A DNA stretch of 64,000 nt from the NCBI GenBank assembly GCA_044224315.1, contig JBGAKR010000001.1:310001-374000 (forward strand). Reading direction: 5' to 3'. This document shows positions 44,208 to 52,677 of this stretch, piece by piece; position 1 is the stretch's first letter, and every line of letters begins with the position of its first letter. This DNA is from JAGXTF01 sp044224315 (lineage in GTDB: Bacteria > Bacteroidota > Bacteroidia > NS11-12g > UBA955). A program made the position numbers and the translations under genes. Under the pieces are notes generated by a model. That model had not been told where the DNA came from. It made no database searches and saw nothing but the letters and a program-made list of their open reading frames with translations.

Positions 44208-44394
44208 TGTTTAACCATCTGATAATTCTATTCAGAAAGTTCTTTTGTTCTTGTTTGGTTGGGTAATTCCCTTCAATCAATGTAATCCGTTTTACCAGAC
44301 CTTTTTTCATTAATTCTTCTAGTGCGCGTTTGCGGCCTATTGTTCCAAAGGTTTCATCCTCTGGATTTATATAATGTTGTTTATACTTTTTCAT
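44200..44394 (-). CDS. hypothetical small basic protein
   Basis: 64 residues from the ATG at 44394 (MKKYKQHYINPEDETFG). It is basic with ELMKKGLVKRITLIEGNYPTKQEQKNFLNRIIRWLNN, resembling a small helix-turn-helix or winged-helix partner, though no family is assigned. It overlaps the RepO-like gene by 14 bp and the next gene by 8 bp. Confidence 0.6.
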   Translation of the reverse strand: MKKYKQHYINPEDETFGTIGRKRALEELMKKGLVKRITLIEGNYPTKQEQKNFLNRIIRWLNNE

Positions 44395-44893
44395 AATTTG
44401 TGGTTTTAAGTATGTGACTAATGTGGCGCATTGCGCCAATTTGAACTGGATATAAATCTTTATTTTCTATTTTCTTTATTCTTTCTTTTGTTATGTTACT
44501 TTTAGTAACTGGATGTAGTGCTGATAAGTAACTGGACTTGTTACTTTTTTGCACTTGGTTAAGGGTAGGCATGAAGTAAAGAATTGTCTTGCCCCGTCGC
44601 TGTTCCGGCTGGGTTAAATTGTTCCCATCATAATCAAGTACTTTTATGTATTTTTTTGAAACCAAAAAATCTATGGCCTCTGATATAACACGCCTGGAAC
44701 ATCCGGTTTTATTTGCCATTTGCCCAATTGTAATTCGGTCAAATTCTTTCCGCTTTCTCGGATTTTTTGGATCTATCCAACCGTAGGTTTGCCTTACTAT
44801 TAACAGCAAAACCTTTAGCTCTGCATATTTCAGGCTTTTCATTATTTCATCCAGTACCACATTTGGTACTGGAGTTGTATTTTGAAGTGACAT
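44381..44893 (-). CDS. RepO-like replication/winged-helix protein
   Basis: 170 residues from the ATG at 44893 (a GTG is at 44899). The N-terminal winged-helix domain reads VPNVVLDEIMKSLKYAELKVLLLIVRQTYGW, RITIGQMANKTGCSRRVISEAIDFLVSKKYIKVLD, typical of phage replication protein O N-termini and of plasmid initiators. The C-terminal part is basic and rich in Asn. It may start element replication or control copy number after excision. The direct repeats at 45159-45199 could be its binding sites. Confidence 0.7.
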   Translation of the reverse strand: MSLQNTTPVPNVVLDEIMKSLKYAELKVLLLIVRQTYGWIDPKNPRKRKEFDRITIGQMANKTGCSRRVISEAIDFLVSKKYIKVLDYDGNNLTQPEQRRGKTILYFMPTLNQVQKSNKSSYLSALHPVTKSNITKERIKKIENKDLYPVQIGAMRHISHILKTTNYEKV

Positions 44894-44898
44894 GGGCA

Positions 44899-45126
44899 CT
44901 ACTCAGCTTGTATCTCTGGTAATTCTGTATCCGTCTCGAATGCATAGTAAGTGGTCTCGGGAAGATGAAACATTTTTATGAATCTTCCACCCTGGGGTGT
45001 TACCTTCATATAACCCGCCTTATACCAGCGCGTCTGAGATTCGTTATTTTCATCTTGATAATCGTGACGTGTGAATATTCCTAAATATTGCATGTGAAAT
45101 ATTATTAATGATAATTCACATTTCAT
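44899..45126 (-). CDS. hypothetical 75-aa protein
   Basis: Starting at the ATG at 45126 gives MKCELSLIIFHMQYLGIFTRHDYQ; a longer frame runs to a TTG at 45183 across the direct repeats and is less likely. It contains SQTRWYKAGYMKVTPQGGRFIKMF, a beta-rich pattern. The family is not recognised. It precedes the RepO-like gene with no gap. Confidence 0.5.
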   Translation of the reverse strand: MKCELSLIIFHMQYLGIFTRHDYQDENNESQTRWYKAGYMKVTPQGGRFIKMFHLPETTYYAFETDTELPEIQAE

Positions 45127-45158
45127 TTTTAACCAACCACCGGTCGCAACCTTCGACA

Positions 45159-45199
45159 GTTGTGCGACATCTTTCTCTGACAAAGCTTGTTGTGCGACA
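45159..45199. repeat. iteron-like direct repeats upstream of the RepO-like unit
   Basis: GTTGTGCGACA occurs at 45159-45169 and 45189-45199, 30 bp apart, with an inverted relative GGTCGCAAC at 45142-45150. They could bind the replication protein or a repressor. Confidence 0.45.
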
Positions 45200-45264
45200 C
45201 TTAGAAAAGTTTTTTAAATACCGTCAGGTATACTTCTCCAAGCGGCATTGCTTTGTCAGAACTC

Positions 45265-45279
45265 AACCTAACCAAAAGA
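45265..45279. repeat. left inverted repeat flanking the second recombinase
   Basis: AACCTAACCAAAAGA; its exact inverse lies at 46456-46470. The pair encloses the recombinase gene. Confidence 0.65.
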
Positions 45280-45371
45280 TTGATGATAATTCTGGTGGTG
45301 GTTTTTACTTATCAATGAAATGTGACTGCATTAAATTATACTAAAAATGCAAAATGCCTGCAAGTAATTTG

Positions 45372-46283
45372 CTAAAGGTTTAGGTACTTCCCCGAAACTG
45401 CAATTTGATTATTTCTGTTTAACGAAAGGTAACTGAATGAAGAATGTGGATTTACATGTCCCAGTATGGCTTGCACATCTCTTACGTTTCCACTTTGGTT
45501 TAAAACCTGGTGCGCTTTCCCATGTCTGAAACTATGGGGTGTTACATTGCCATTTATTTCAGCAAGAAAACAAATTTGTTCCATCCATCTTTGAACAGTT
45601 CTTGTGGTAATCCTATGACCATGGTTATTCCTAAGCACAAAAAGCGCATCTGTATCTTGGGCATCAATACAAAGTCTGATACCAAGATACAATCTTAGTA
45701 ACCTGCTGGTTTCTCTTCCCCATACTACAGTGTTGTATCGGAGAGTTTTTCTACGTCGAATTGTTGCACAGGTTATGTCCTCAATTTCAACTTCTTCGAT
45801 GTCTGAAATATTCATTTCGCATAATTCTGAAACTCGCATACCTGTATCATACAGCATGTGTATGGCCAGCTTTTTTATAAGGTCTTCATAAAACTGCTCA
45901 GTGAGTACTGCGTTCATCTTTTTAAACATACCCGGAGTAACGACATCCTTGTCTGGTGAAATGTATTTCATGGGACGTATCTCTTTTGGATTTAATGCAA
46001 CCATTCCCCTTCCTTTCAGAAATTCAAAAAAGTTTTTTAAAATTCTGGCGGAATAGGCAACCGTTGCCTTACTGTATTTTTCAATAGCTTCCATGTGTTT
46101 ATGGAATGCAATGATGTCTTTCCCTGTTATCGCAATTACCGGGATATTCTCCCCCAGGTATTTACTAAAATGCTTCAGCCTTATTTTATACCTATCAGTG
46201 GCTACCAGCGCATAAGATGACTTCCAGTACAAGTACTGTTCTATGGCTTCTCGTAATGATAAATTCTGACTTTCAACGAACAT
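45372..46283 (-). CDS. second tyrosine recombinase (XerC/D-like)
   Basis: 303 residues from the ATG at 46283. The N-terminal SAM-like core-binding domain (LREAIEQYLYWKSSYALVATDRYKIRLKHFSKYLG) is followed by the catalytic domain with Arg in YDTGMRVSELCEM, then PHSFRHGKAHQVL, AILGHVNPHSSFSYLSL (HxxR, GH and the Tyr nucleophile). It is distinct from the attR integrase and lacks its arm-binding domain, so it may resolve dimers or invert DNA. The 15-bp inverted repeats around it are possible substrates. Confidence 0.87.
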   Translation of the reverse strand: MFVESQNLSLREAIEQYLYWKSSYALVATDRYKIRLKHFSKYLGENIPVIAITGKDIIAFHKHMEAIEKYSKATVAYSARILKNFFEFLKGRGMVALNPKEIRPMKYISPDKDVVTPGMFKKMNAVLTEQFYEDLIKKLAIHMLYDTGMRVSELCEMNISDIEEVEIEDITCATIRRRKTLRYNTVVWGRETSRLLRLYLGIRLCIDAQDTDALFVLRNNHGHRITTRTVQRWMEQICFLAEINGNVTPHSFRHGKAHQVLNQSGNVRDVQAILGHVNPHSSFSYLSLNRNNQIAVSGKYLNL

Positions 46284-46291
46284 AATGCATA

Positions 46292-46323
46292 AATGACCCG
46301 CCAATACTACTCAGCGGGTCATT
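46292..46323. other. hairpin immediately upstream of the second recombinase
   Basis: A 10-bp perfect stem AATGACCCGC / GCGGGTCATT with a 12-nt loop just before the start codon. It may be a recombination core or a translation-control hairpin. No T-tract follows on the minus strand. Confidence 0.45.
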
Positions 46324-46455
46324 GATACGGTTAACATCAAACACACAAGACCCTCATTTAGAGGCCTCATGCATCATAGTTCACCTGTATTATGTACCGT
46401 TGGTAGTATTATTCAGTCCAGCGACTGAAGATCCGTTTTCACGAACAACGAGTTT

Positions 46456-46470
46456 TCTTTTGGTTAGGTT
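46456..46470. repeat. right inverted repeat flanking the second recombinase
   Basis: TCTTTTGGTTAGGTT, the exact inverse complement of 45265-45279. The rest of 46324-46560 is non-coding with no gene. Confidence 0.65.
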
Positions 46471-46560
46471 AAACTTATAATAGCACGGTACTATTAAACA
46501 TGCAAGGGCTTGATTTTGCAAGCAATAAGTGTTGAAATTGTGGGAATGAAATGGGGAAAA

Positions 46561-47112
46561 TTATATGATTTGATTTTTATTTAATATACCGTTTATAATC
46601 TGAAACAAAAATAGACAATCATGTTCAGTGCTTTCGTCATTGCCGTCATGCACATTTTCATTTCTTGCATGCCTGAATCCTGACAGAAATAAATATTCCT
46701 TTTCGGATATGATATTTTGATTTTTAGCATCTTGCAGTATTTTGAACAACTTAATATCCGTGCTTGTTTGTCCTATTAATTTTTTTAATAATAATTCCAA
46801 TAGAAGTATTTGGTTGTTTGAGCAATCAATGAAAAAAGAATGACAAAATAATCGATAAGCACGGTCAAATACAGGGAAAAGCCTGTGGTTAATTTGGTTC
46901 AACTTCATTGCCATATGAGTATACTCTGGAAGGAATTTTAACTTTTCTGCCATATGACGATATTGATTGAATTCCAATAGAGCCCGTCTTAATTCATCAT
47001 GCGTGAGCTTATAGTAGGATTCCAATTTTTTAATTCCGGATTTTTCACCTTCTGAATAACTAAACATTGACCCAATAAGGCCTAATAGTGCAAAATCATT
47101 TTCATTTGACAT
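46561..47112 (-). CDS. HEPN-like protein, possible RNase
   Basis: 183 residues, all-helical. SGFRHARNENVHDG near the C-terminus contains R-N-E-N-V-H, a match to the Rx4-6H motif of HEPN ribonucleases in which a polar residue follows the Arg. The preceding helix ISEKEYLFL is like DUF4145-type HEPN proteins. A defence or toxin role is possible, and no antitoxin gene is adjacent. A plain mobilisation-accessory role cannot be excluded. It is a single-gene unit. Confidence 0.6.
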   Translation of the reverse strand: MSNENDFALLGLIGSMFSYSEGEKSGIKKLESYYKLTHDELRRALLEFNQYRHMAEKLKFLPEYTHMAMKLNQINHRLFPVFDRAYRLFCHSFFIDCSNNQILLLELLLKKLIGQTSTDIKLFKILQDAKNQNIISEKEYLFLSGFRHARNENVHDGNDESTEHDCLFLFQIINGILNKNQII

Positions 47113-47260
47113 TTTACTTAGTATCTTTATTTATGGAAAACTCAACATGCAATTTATTGCTTGGTTCTCAATTCAACAAGATTTACTTTTTTAATGCATT
47201 ACCCACGCAGAGTCCCTGATTTGTGTTTATCTGAGATATAAACGGAAAATCAGTAACAAG

Positions 47261-47345
47261 CGTGCGGCAAGATTGCCTTCCTCCGGGTACATTCGTACAG
47301 TCACACGGATGAAGGCTATCTTGCGGGGGAAAAAATCCCCCGGCC
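47261..47345. other. oriT-like double hairpin beside the relaxase gene
   Basis: GCAAGATTGCCTTC (47267-47280) and GAAGGCTATCTTGC (47311-47324) are inverted with one mismatch, with GTAC-ATTC-GTAC inside the loop. A second hairpin, GGGGG-AAAAAAT-CCCCC, follows at 47325-47341. Adjacency to the relaxase stop and the structure are typical for a transfer origin; the nick site is not identified. Confidence 0.6.
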
Positions 47346-47366
47346 CCCTTGGAAATGGATGGAGAT

Positions 47367-48326
47367 TTACCGGTCGGGTTCCATATCTTGGACATCCGTT
47401 TCCCTGTCAAGGTCAACTTCTGAGTCCAGGTCTATCCCCCTCAAATCTTCATCCATTTCCTGTTCAAGGTAGGAAAAGTAATCTAGTCGTGATTGGTTCT
47501 GCTCTAATTCAGGTTCGCGCACATCTTCTAGTTCTTGACGCAATTGCTCTTGTTCATTCCCTATTAGCGCCAGTCGGCTTTCAAAATCTTCTACGAGTTT
47601 GTGAAAACGGTAATTCCTATCTTCGAGTGTCACTCCGTAAATTTTGTTGCCACGGCTATAGGGAGTCAGACCCGATTGTTGCAGGATTTGAAAAAACTCG
47701 GTTTGGTCCTTTGCCTGAACAAGGCTCTGCTCAATGACCTCCCTTATTTGATGCTTTTGGGATATGTTGCTATTTCGAACAAGTAGGCTCTGTTCTTTAT
47801 TCGATATTGAACGATTCTGGTTTTTTGTATGTTCAGGGTGACTGAAAGTCAGCTCTGGATATTTTTGTAGCTGGTATTCTTGTATCTGCAATTTTAGCCT
47901 TTCAAAATCAGATTTAGTTTGCCTAAGACTTCGGTTTGTGGCCACCTCTATTGGATTAGATACAATATGCACATGAACGTGGTCTCCATCCCAATGTGGT
48001 ACAGCTACGTACTGGATTAGTTCAGTTCTCATGGACATGAATTTTCTTACCATGTCTTCAAGTTTTTCATTCGTAAGGTTCTGTCTGTCCAGGTCTCCAA
48101 ACGATATAATCGTGTGGTTAATTCTTACCGAATTATTGCGCAATCTTGTCCTCTGTTTTTCCTGAACAAGAAATTCAGCGGACATTCCTCGGAGTGAAGT
48201 ATTTTTGATATGATTTTTAATCTGAAAACTCTGACCCAGATTGTCGTATATCTTCTCAGGATTTGTAATGTACTTTAGTAGCTGAAAATATCGGGGTGAC
48301 TTCCCCGTAATGGATTTTACTATCAT
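47367..48326 (-). CDS. MobA/VirD2-type relaxase
   Basis: 319 residues. The N-terminal Tyr region is SPRYFQLLKYI (motif I), and the metal-binding triad is in PHWDGDHVHVHIVSNP (motif III, HxDxxHxH). The C-terminal acidic tail (DSEVDLDRETDVQDMEPDR) is typical of Bacteroidota mobilisation proteins. It nicks oriT and stays attached to the transferred strand. Its start overlaps the upstream gene by 4 bp. Confidence 0.9.
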   Translation of the reverse strand: MIVKSITGKSPRYFQLLKYITNPEKIYDNLGQSFQIKNHIKNTSLRGMSAEFLVQEKQRTRLRNNSVRINHTIISFGDLDRQNLTNEKLEDMVRKFMSMRTELIQYVAVPHWDGDHVHVHIVSNPIEVATNRSLRQTKSDFERLKLQIQEYQLQKYPELTFSHPEHTKNQNRSISNKEQSLLVRNSNISQKHQIREVIEQSLVQAKDQTEFFQILQQSGLTPYSRGNKIYGVTLEDRNYRFHKLVEDFESRLALIGNEQEQLRQELEDVREPELEQNQSRLDYFSYLEQEMDEDLRGIDLDSEVDLDRETDVQDMEPDR

Positions 48327-48871
48327 TCCATATCTATCAGGCTTTTTAGGAGATTCCTGCGAAACTCCTTATCAGTTATGCATTTTTGACTCAGATATTC
48401 GTCAAGATTCACCGGTTGAGATATAAATAATTCAAGCCGGTTCTTTAGGCTGTCTATTTCCTTGACCAGTGATTCATAGTCAATGTATTTTCCAAAAAGC
48501 AGAAACCCCTTACTGGTATGTGTCAGCTTTTCAATATTAACCCTGATGGCATGCATGTCTGCTACTAATTTCGCATATTCAGTTCTGTCTGGTATTAAAT
48601 ATTGGTTGTTGAGGTATGCCAAGGTGCTTTGTTTAATAAATAGACCTATTGATAATTTATGTAGGTCGGATTCATTTTTTATTTTATTATATTCCCCTTT
48701 TTCTAAAAACAACTCTATGGCATGTTTTTGCAACCTTTGCCTTTTCTTGTATAAATTGTTGCGATAGCGTTTGTAATTTATTTTTTCAATTTTAAGGTCA
48801 TAAATATTCAGGTCTTCATTTTTAATTCCCTTTTCTTTCAGGTATTCGTAAAAGTTAAGTATTTTAATCAT
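48323..48871 (-). CDS. probable relaxosome accessory protein
   Basis: 182 residues, basic and helical (NYKRYRNNLYKKRQRLQKHAIELF, SLVKEIDSLKNRLELFI). The position between coupling protein and relaxase with a 4-bp overlap is where MobC-type accessory proteins lie, but no ribbon-helix-helix or other named domain is clear. No membrane segment. Confidence 0.6.
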   Translation of the reverse strand: MIKILNFYEYLKEKGIKNEDLNIYDLKIEKINYKRYRNNLYKKRQRLQKHAIELFLEKGEYNKIKNESDLHKLSIGLFIKQSTLAYLNNQYLIPDRTEYAKLVADMHAIRVNIEKLTHTSKGFLLFGKYIDYESLVKEIDSLKNRLELFISQPVNLDEYLSQKCITDKEFRRNLLKSLIDME

Positions 48872-48874
48872 GAA

Positions 48875-50299
48875 TTATTTTTTATTCACTTTAGGCAGTT
48901 TTGGTATTAAAACCGGTGTGTTTGTTGTCGTATTTAAGCATGGCTCCACTGGTGGCATATTCATTCTTTTTCGCATCATGTATGATTTATAGGCAGGCCT
49001 TATATGGGCAAGAATGGGTTTGTGTCCGGCTGTGAGAATCAATACATGATCGCGTGGCAACAGTCTTATTTCTTCTGGCCTGAATAACCAATCTTCTCTT
49101 TCCTTTTCCTCAGTCACAAATTTAACTTTTCCGCAGTGCCGGGAAAGTTGCTCGCATGACTCCATTGGTGAATTTGTGAAATAAACATGAGTATTGCAGT
49201 TGGCCATAATTGACTGAGCATGCTCATTGCCGAATTTCGCTGTCAACTGGACGCTTGATTGGCAAGATAATAAACAGGCAACTTTATGCTTACGAGAGTT
49301 GGCTATGAAACCTGGCATACCCGAAATTCGAAGAATAGGAAATTCATCCAGAAGAAGCTTTACTGGTAGCTCTTCTTTAGATGGAATATAAGACAACAAA
49401 TATTCCATCAATTGGTGAAGTATTACAGAAAATATCGGTGCTGTATATTCAGCTTTCATGACACTGGATTCGAGAAATATCACAGTAGGGGCTTGCCTTA
49501 TTTTCGTAAAATCTAAATCATTTCCGGTTAGAATATTTTGTATTGTTTCATCCTGAAACGCTGACAGAGCCGCTTCTGCTGTAGATTTTATATTGCCAAA
49601 TAGTTTGACATCTATAGCTACTATATTTGATTTATACTCGTCGATAATTTGTCGGTCTTTAATATTCTGAACTACGAATAAATCCATTCCTTGAGGGTTT
49701 GATGCCAGTTGATTCAGAAAATATAACACCGTTTTAATATGCCGATATTCTGTTGGTAGTTCATTTGTAATTCCGATTAACACAGCAATTACTGATTCTG
49801 CTCGACTATTCCAGAACATATTATTCCCTTCAGGCTTTCCAAGTGAGGAATGGACGATAACCTGTGCCAATTGCTTTGCTGCGCTTAGTCCTTTGTCGAT
49901 ATGCAACAAGGGGTTATAGCCTGTTGAGCTAGGGTTAAAAAGGTCGATTACATGAATATCATAGCCAATTGACTTTAAATATCCACTGGTCATTTTTCGA
50001 ATCTCTCCGGATGCATCGTGAACGACAAATGAGCATTTTCTATTTGCGAACAATAGATTTGGTATAATAATATTTTGCGATTTTCCAGTACCGGATACAC
50101 CTGCAATTAGAGCATTCTTGGTAGCAGTATCCAAGTTTGTAAATTCTTTCTTGCCGGTAAGAGTGAAGCCTATGTCTTTCCGTTTTGTAATTTCAGTTAT
50201 ATCGCACAGATGCTCGAATTTAGGGAGAATATCATACACCGGTTTTTCGCGCAAACCGAGTGTGATTAATGAATCGTATATAAATTTACTTTTTATCAT
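48875..50299 (-). CDS. VirD4/TraG-type coupling ATPase
   Basis: 474 residues. Walker A GVSGTGKSQNIIIPNL and Walker B VKLLLDEFPILRISGM with the TraG-type motif CLLSCQSSVQLTAKFG. The N-terminal membrane helices of the usual coupling protein are missing, and a 48-aa membrane protein is encoded immediately upstream, which may supply them. It links the relaxosome to a type IV channel, not encoded here. Confidence 0.88.
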   Translation of the reverse strand: MIKSKFIYDSLITLGLREKPVYDILPKFEHLCDITEITKRKDIGFTLTGKKEFTNLDTATKNALIAGVSGTGKSQNIIIPNLLFANRKCSFVVHDASGEIRKMTSGYLKSIGYDIHVIDLFNPSSTGYNPLLHIDKGLSAAKQLAQVIVHSSLGKPEGNNMFWNSRAESVIAVLIGITNELPTEYRHIKTVLYFLNQLASNPQGMDLFVVQNIKDRQIIDEYKSNIVAIDVKLFGNIKSTAEAALSAFQDETIQNILTGNDLDFTKIRQAPTVIFLESSVMKAEYTAPIFSVILHQLMEYLLSYIPSKEELPVKLLLDEFPILRISGMPGFIANSRKHKVACLLSCQSSVQLTAKFGNEHAQSIMANCNTHVYFTNSPMESCEQLSRHCGKVKFVTEEKEREDWLFRPEEIRLLPRDHVLILTAGHKPILAHIRPAYKSYMMRKRMNMPPVEPCLNTTTNTPVLIPKLPKVNKK

Positions 50300-50316
50300 A
50301 TTTAGAAAATATATTA

Positions 50317-50463
50317 TTAATGTTTTTCTAAACTTTCTGCAAGCACTTTTGAGATGTAGGCAGTAAAACGTAGCATCAACACCAAAAGGTATTTAGCTAT
50401 TTTTACAACCCATATAAAAAGCAACTTGATTACCGCAATTAAGAATTCAAAAACTTTTTCCAT
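50317..50463 (-). CDS. 48-aa single-span membrane protein
   Basis: A short frame MEKVFEFLIAVIKLLFIWVVKIAKYLLVLMLRF..YISKVLAESLEKH. It is strongly hydrophobic with Lys at intervals and lies 17 bp upstream of the coupling ATPase, in the same direction. Probably a detached membrane anchor or partner of the coupling protein. Confidence 0.55.
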   Translation of the reverse strand: MEKVFEFLIAVIKLLFIWVVKIAKYLLVLMLRFTAYISKVLAESLEKH

Positions 50464-50523
50464 ATCAATGCTGATTATGGCTTTCTGACTGTCATTTTAC
50501 CGTGACCAGAGAAAACCGTCAAT

Positions 50524-51219
50524 CTATTGCTTTTCTCCTCCCCCTGAGACGATTACACTTGCACCGCGACCTTCTAAAATATCTGTATATGCTTTAACCA
50601 TTTGCCTGAAACGTCTGTTATTTATTCCTGGTTGTGGTGAGTGAATAATGTATACATGTATCCCTTTCAGATTTGGCACAGAATCTTGTTTTAACAGTTC
50701 TAATATCACCCTGTTCTTCATTGGCAGTTCCGGTGTGTAAATTGAGAAATCGGGGTTGTTCTCTAGAAGGTCACTGTAAATAAATAATGTCTTTGTTTTG
50801 GCTTTGGATCGGACTAACATTTTCAATTCGTTCAAAACTGGCCTGTAAATTATAGATTCAGTCAATTTGTTTTTGTGCCTTTTTTGAGCCAGGGATTTTT
50901 CCAACGGTTTCAGAAAGCGGCGAAAATCTTGCTTCCGATCGTCTTCAGTTATTTCTTCTGGATTACCTGCTGGCAATTCAGAAACTACAACCGGTGTAAA
51001 ATCACGGTCTTCAACTGTGCGGATTCTTACTGATAAAGCATTCCATAAATTTCGGTCCGGGTTTAGTATTTCGGTAATTTCGCCAAAAGATGCAGATGTG
51101 ATTGTGGTGTCTGTTTTATCAATTAGAATTGAATATGCAAAGGTTTCCGGCACATCCCTGCGGCTTGAGCAACTCCATATTAAAAGTAACGTAACAAGAA
51201 TTATTATCAGCTTATTCAT
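50524..51219 (-). CDS. lipoprotein, vWA-like
   Basis: 231 residues. The signal peptide MNKLIIILVTLLLIWSC carries a lipobox. SILIDKTDT near residue 30 has the start of a von Willebrand A-like MIDAS, and LFIYSDLLEN, GIHVYIIHSP and VKAYTDILEGRGASVIV resemble the vWA core strands. It overlaps the upstream membrane gene by 8 bp. In this position a surface or mating-pair accessory role is plausible, unproven. Confidence 0.6.
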   Translation of the reverse strand: MNKLIIILVTLLLIWSCSSRRDVPETFAYSILIDKTDTTITSASFGEITEILNPDRNLWNALSVRIRTVEDRDFTPVVVSELPAGNPEEITEDDRKQDFRRFLKPLEKSLAQKRHKNKLTESIIYRPVLNELKMLVRSKAKTKTLFIYSDLLENNPDFSIYTPELPMKNRVILELLKQDSVPNLKGIHVYIIHSPQPGINNRRFRQMVKAYTDILEGRGASVIVSGGGEKQ

Positions 51220-52312
51220 AAACTACCTCCGTGTTAAATATTTGGGTTGGATTCTGATAAAAAGTATGAAAAGAATATATTATTTTTTCTGATAAACATG
51301 TCGGACGTTTATCGTCCGTCCGCTTCATTATATTTTCGTGTGCATATTCTGACTGTATTACCGGCAACCAGGACATTATCGTTTTTTCTGCATGTGCAGC
51401 ATCTGTAAATGCCGTCCATGCAGACAATTTGGCCTCATCAACTTTGCGTTGTTCGTCTTCAATTTCCTGCTGTTTATTTTTTAATTTAGAAGTAAGTAGT
51501 TTGTGGTTTTTTCGGACAGAAATATAATGTATGATTTGTGCAAGTTTATCTCTGGTCAAAAAAGCGATATAAATACCGGCAGAGAGCAGTGCTGCGCTGG
51601 CAAATGCAAAGATCAACCCATTGCGAATGGTTTTACCAGAAAAGGGATTTATTGCTGTATTATCCATTATTGATTGGCTTTGTAGTTCCATCGCATATGC
51701 CCTAAAGACACCTGTAACCCAGAGAAGAATAAAAATCAACGCAATAACTGTTATACGTAACCACTTTGAGCCAACCATAAAAACATGTACTACCAAGTGG
51801 GCGATAATTCCCAAGAAAAGGCCTGAGGCCGTAGCCGCTAATATTCTCATTCCTGTTGATGGAATTACTGCCGAGTATGCGCTGTACATGCCTAAAGTTT
51901 CTATCAAAAGTATTGCTGCCAACGGCAAGAAAGAGAATAGAATTGTTCTTGTGCTATAGTGTTTGTACTTTTCCATTTCTTGACTCGAATCCAGTAATTG
52001 GTTTGCAATTTTGTTGCGTTCTATGGTCAATCTTGGTAATTTATCTTGGAGCTCTTTAGCTAGAAGGTGGTATCGTTGAATGAAGTATTCTACACCTAGC
52101 TTTTCACGCACTTTGTTTATTATTAGCTGAAGTTGTGAAATTTGCTTTCCAAGAAACACCGGTACAAGACTTGGTTCAGTGTCCGGTGGTTGGTTGCGCA
52201 AACCATGGTTAGCCGCCACTGTCTTTGTGGCAGCCAACAGATTTTTCAGTTCATCGTCCAGGAAGTTTTCCAATTCGAGACTTCCTTTTTTTAATGTCAA
52301 TTCAGTTTTCAT
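51212..52312 (-). CDS. four-span membrane protein with coiled coils
   Basis: 366 residues. Two N-terminal helical segments are followed by four membrane helices (TRTILFSFLPLAAILLIETLGMY, MRILAATASGLFLGIIAHLVVHVFM, ITVIALIFILLWVTGVF, GLIFAFASAALLSAGIYIAFL) and a C-terminal coiled coil (KLLTSKLKNKQQEIEDEQRKVDEAKL). No family recognised. It is coupled at both ends to its neighbours (4- and 8-bp overlaps). Possibly part of an element-specific envelope complex. Confidence 0.65.
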   Translation of the reverse strand: MKTELTLKKGSLELENFLDDELKNLLAATKTVAANHGLRNQPPDTEPSLVPVFLGKQISQLQLIINKVREKLGVEYFIQRYHLLAKELQDKLPRLTIERNKIANQLLDSSQEMEKYKHYSTRTILFSFLPLAAILLIETLGMYSAYSAVIPSTGMRILAATASGLFLGIIAHLVVHVFMVGSKWLRITVIALIFILLWVTGVFRAYAMELQSQSIMDNTAINPFSGKTIRNGLIFAFASAALLSAGIYIAFLTRDKLAQIIHYISVRKNHKLLTSKLKNKQQEIEDEQRKVDEAKLSAWTAFTDAAHAEKTIMSWLPVIQSEYAHENIMKRTDDKRPTCLSEKIIYSFHTFYQNPTQIFNTEVVYE

Positions 52313-52677
52313 TGTACAGCGGCCTCCTTTAATTTTAACATGAAATGTCTGGCTTTTTCAGACTGTGAGTCTGTCATTTCTGGAAAGAACCATTGCAACT
52401 CTTCTAAGATCAGGGGTATTCTGCGGAAGTCAACCAGGCATTTGGGGCCTTCACATTCAGATATCAAGCGATTGATTACTGGCCTAATATCCTTTTTAAA
52501 GGTTAATGGTTTGGTTTTTTGCGCCTGTAGGGCTTTAGTTACCAGTTCTCGGTCGTGGTGTTGAAGTTTGCTGATGTCCAATTTTTCTGGACAATCAAAG
52601 CCTTTTGATAGGCAATTGTTGAGATTCAGGTGTCTTGACCTGCATTTCTCGATAAAATCTAAGATTTGATCTTTCAT
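52309..52677 (-). CDS. hypothetical protein, first gene of the mobilisation operon
   Basis: 122 residues, basic and helical with Cys at four positions (KCRSRHLNLNNCLSKGFDC, CEGPKC). Not recognised; a zinc-binding regulatory protein is possible. It overlaps the membrane-protein gene by 4 bp and is preceded by the hairpin region 52678-53079. Confidence 0.55.
   Translation of the reverse strand: MKDQILDFIEKCRSRHLNLNNCLSKGFDCPEKLDISKLQHHDRELVTKALQAQKTKPLTFKKDIRPVINRLISECEGPKCLVDFRRIPLILEELQWFFPEMTDSQSEKARHFMLKLKEAAVQ

Noticed and set aside
47281..47300. possible third copy of the 33022/35607 repeat
   Set aside because: Only CGGGTACATT is shared and the surrounding structure is a different hairpin, so chance is likely.
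47183..47416. 77-codon frame across the oriT-like region
   Set aside because: It overlaps the relaxase 3' end and the hairpins; its sequence looks like translation of structured DNA.
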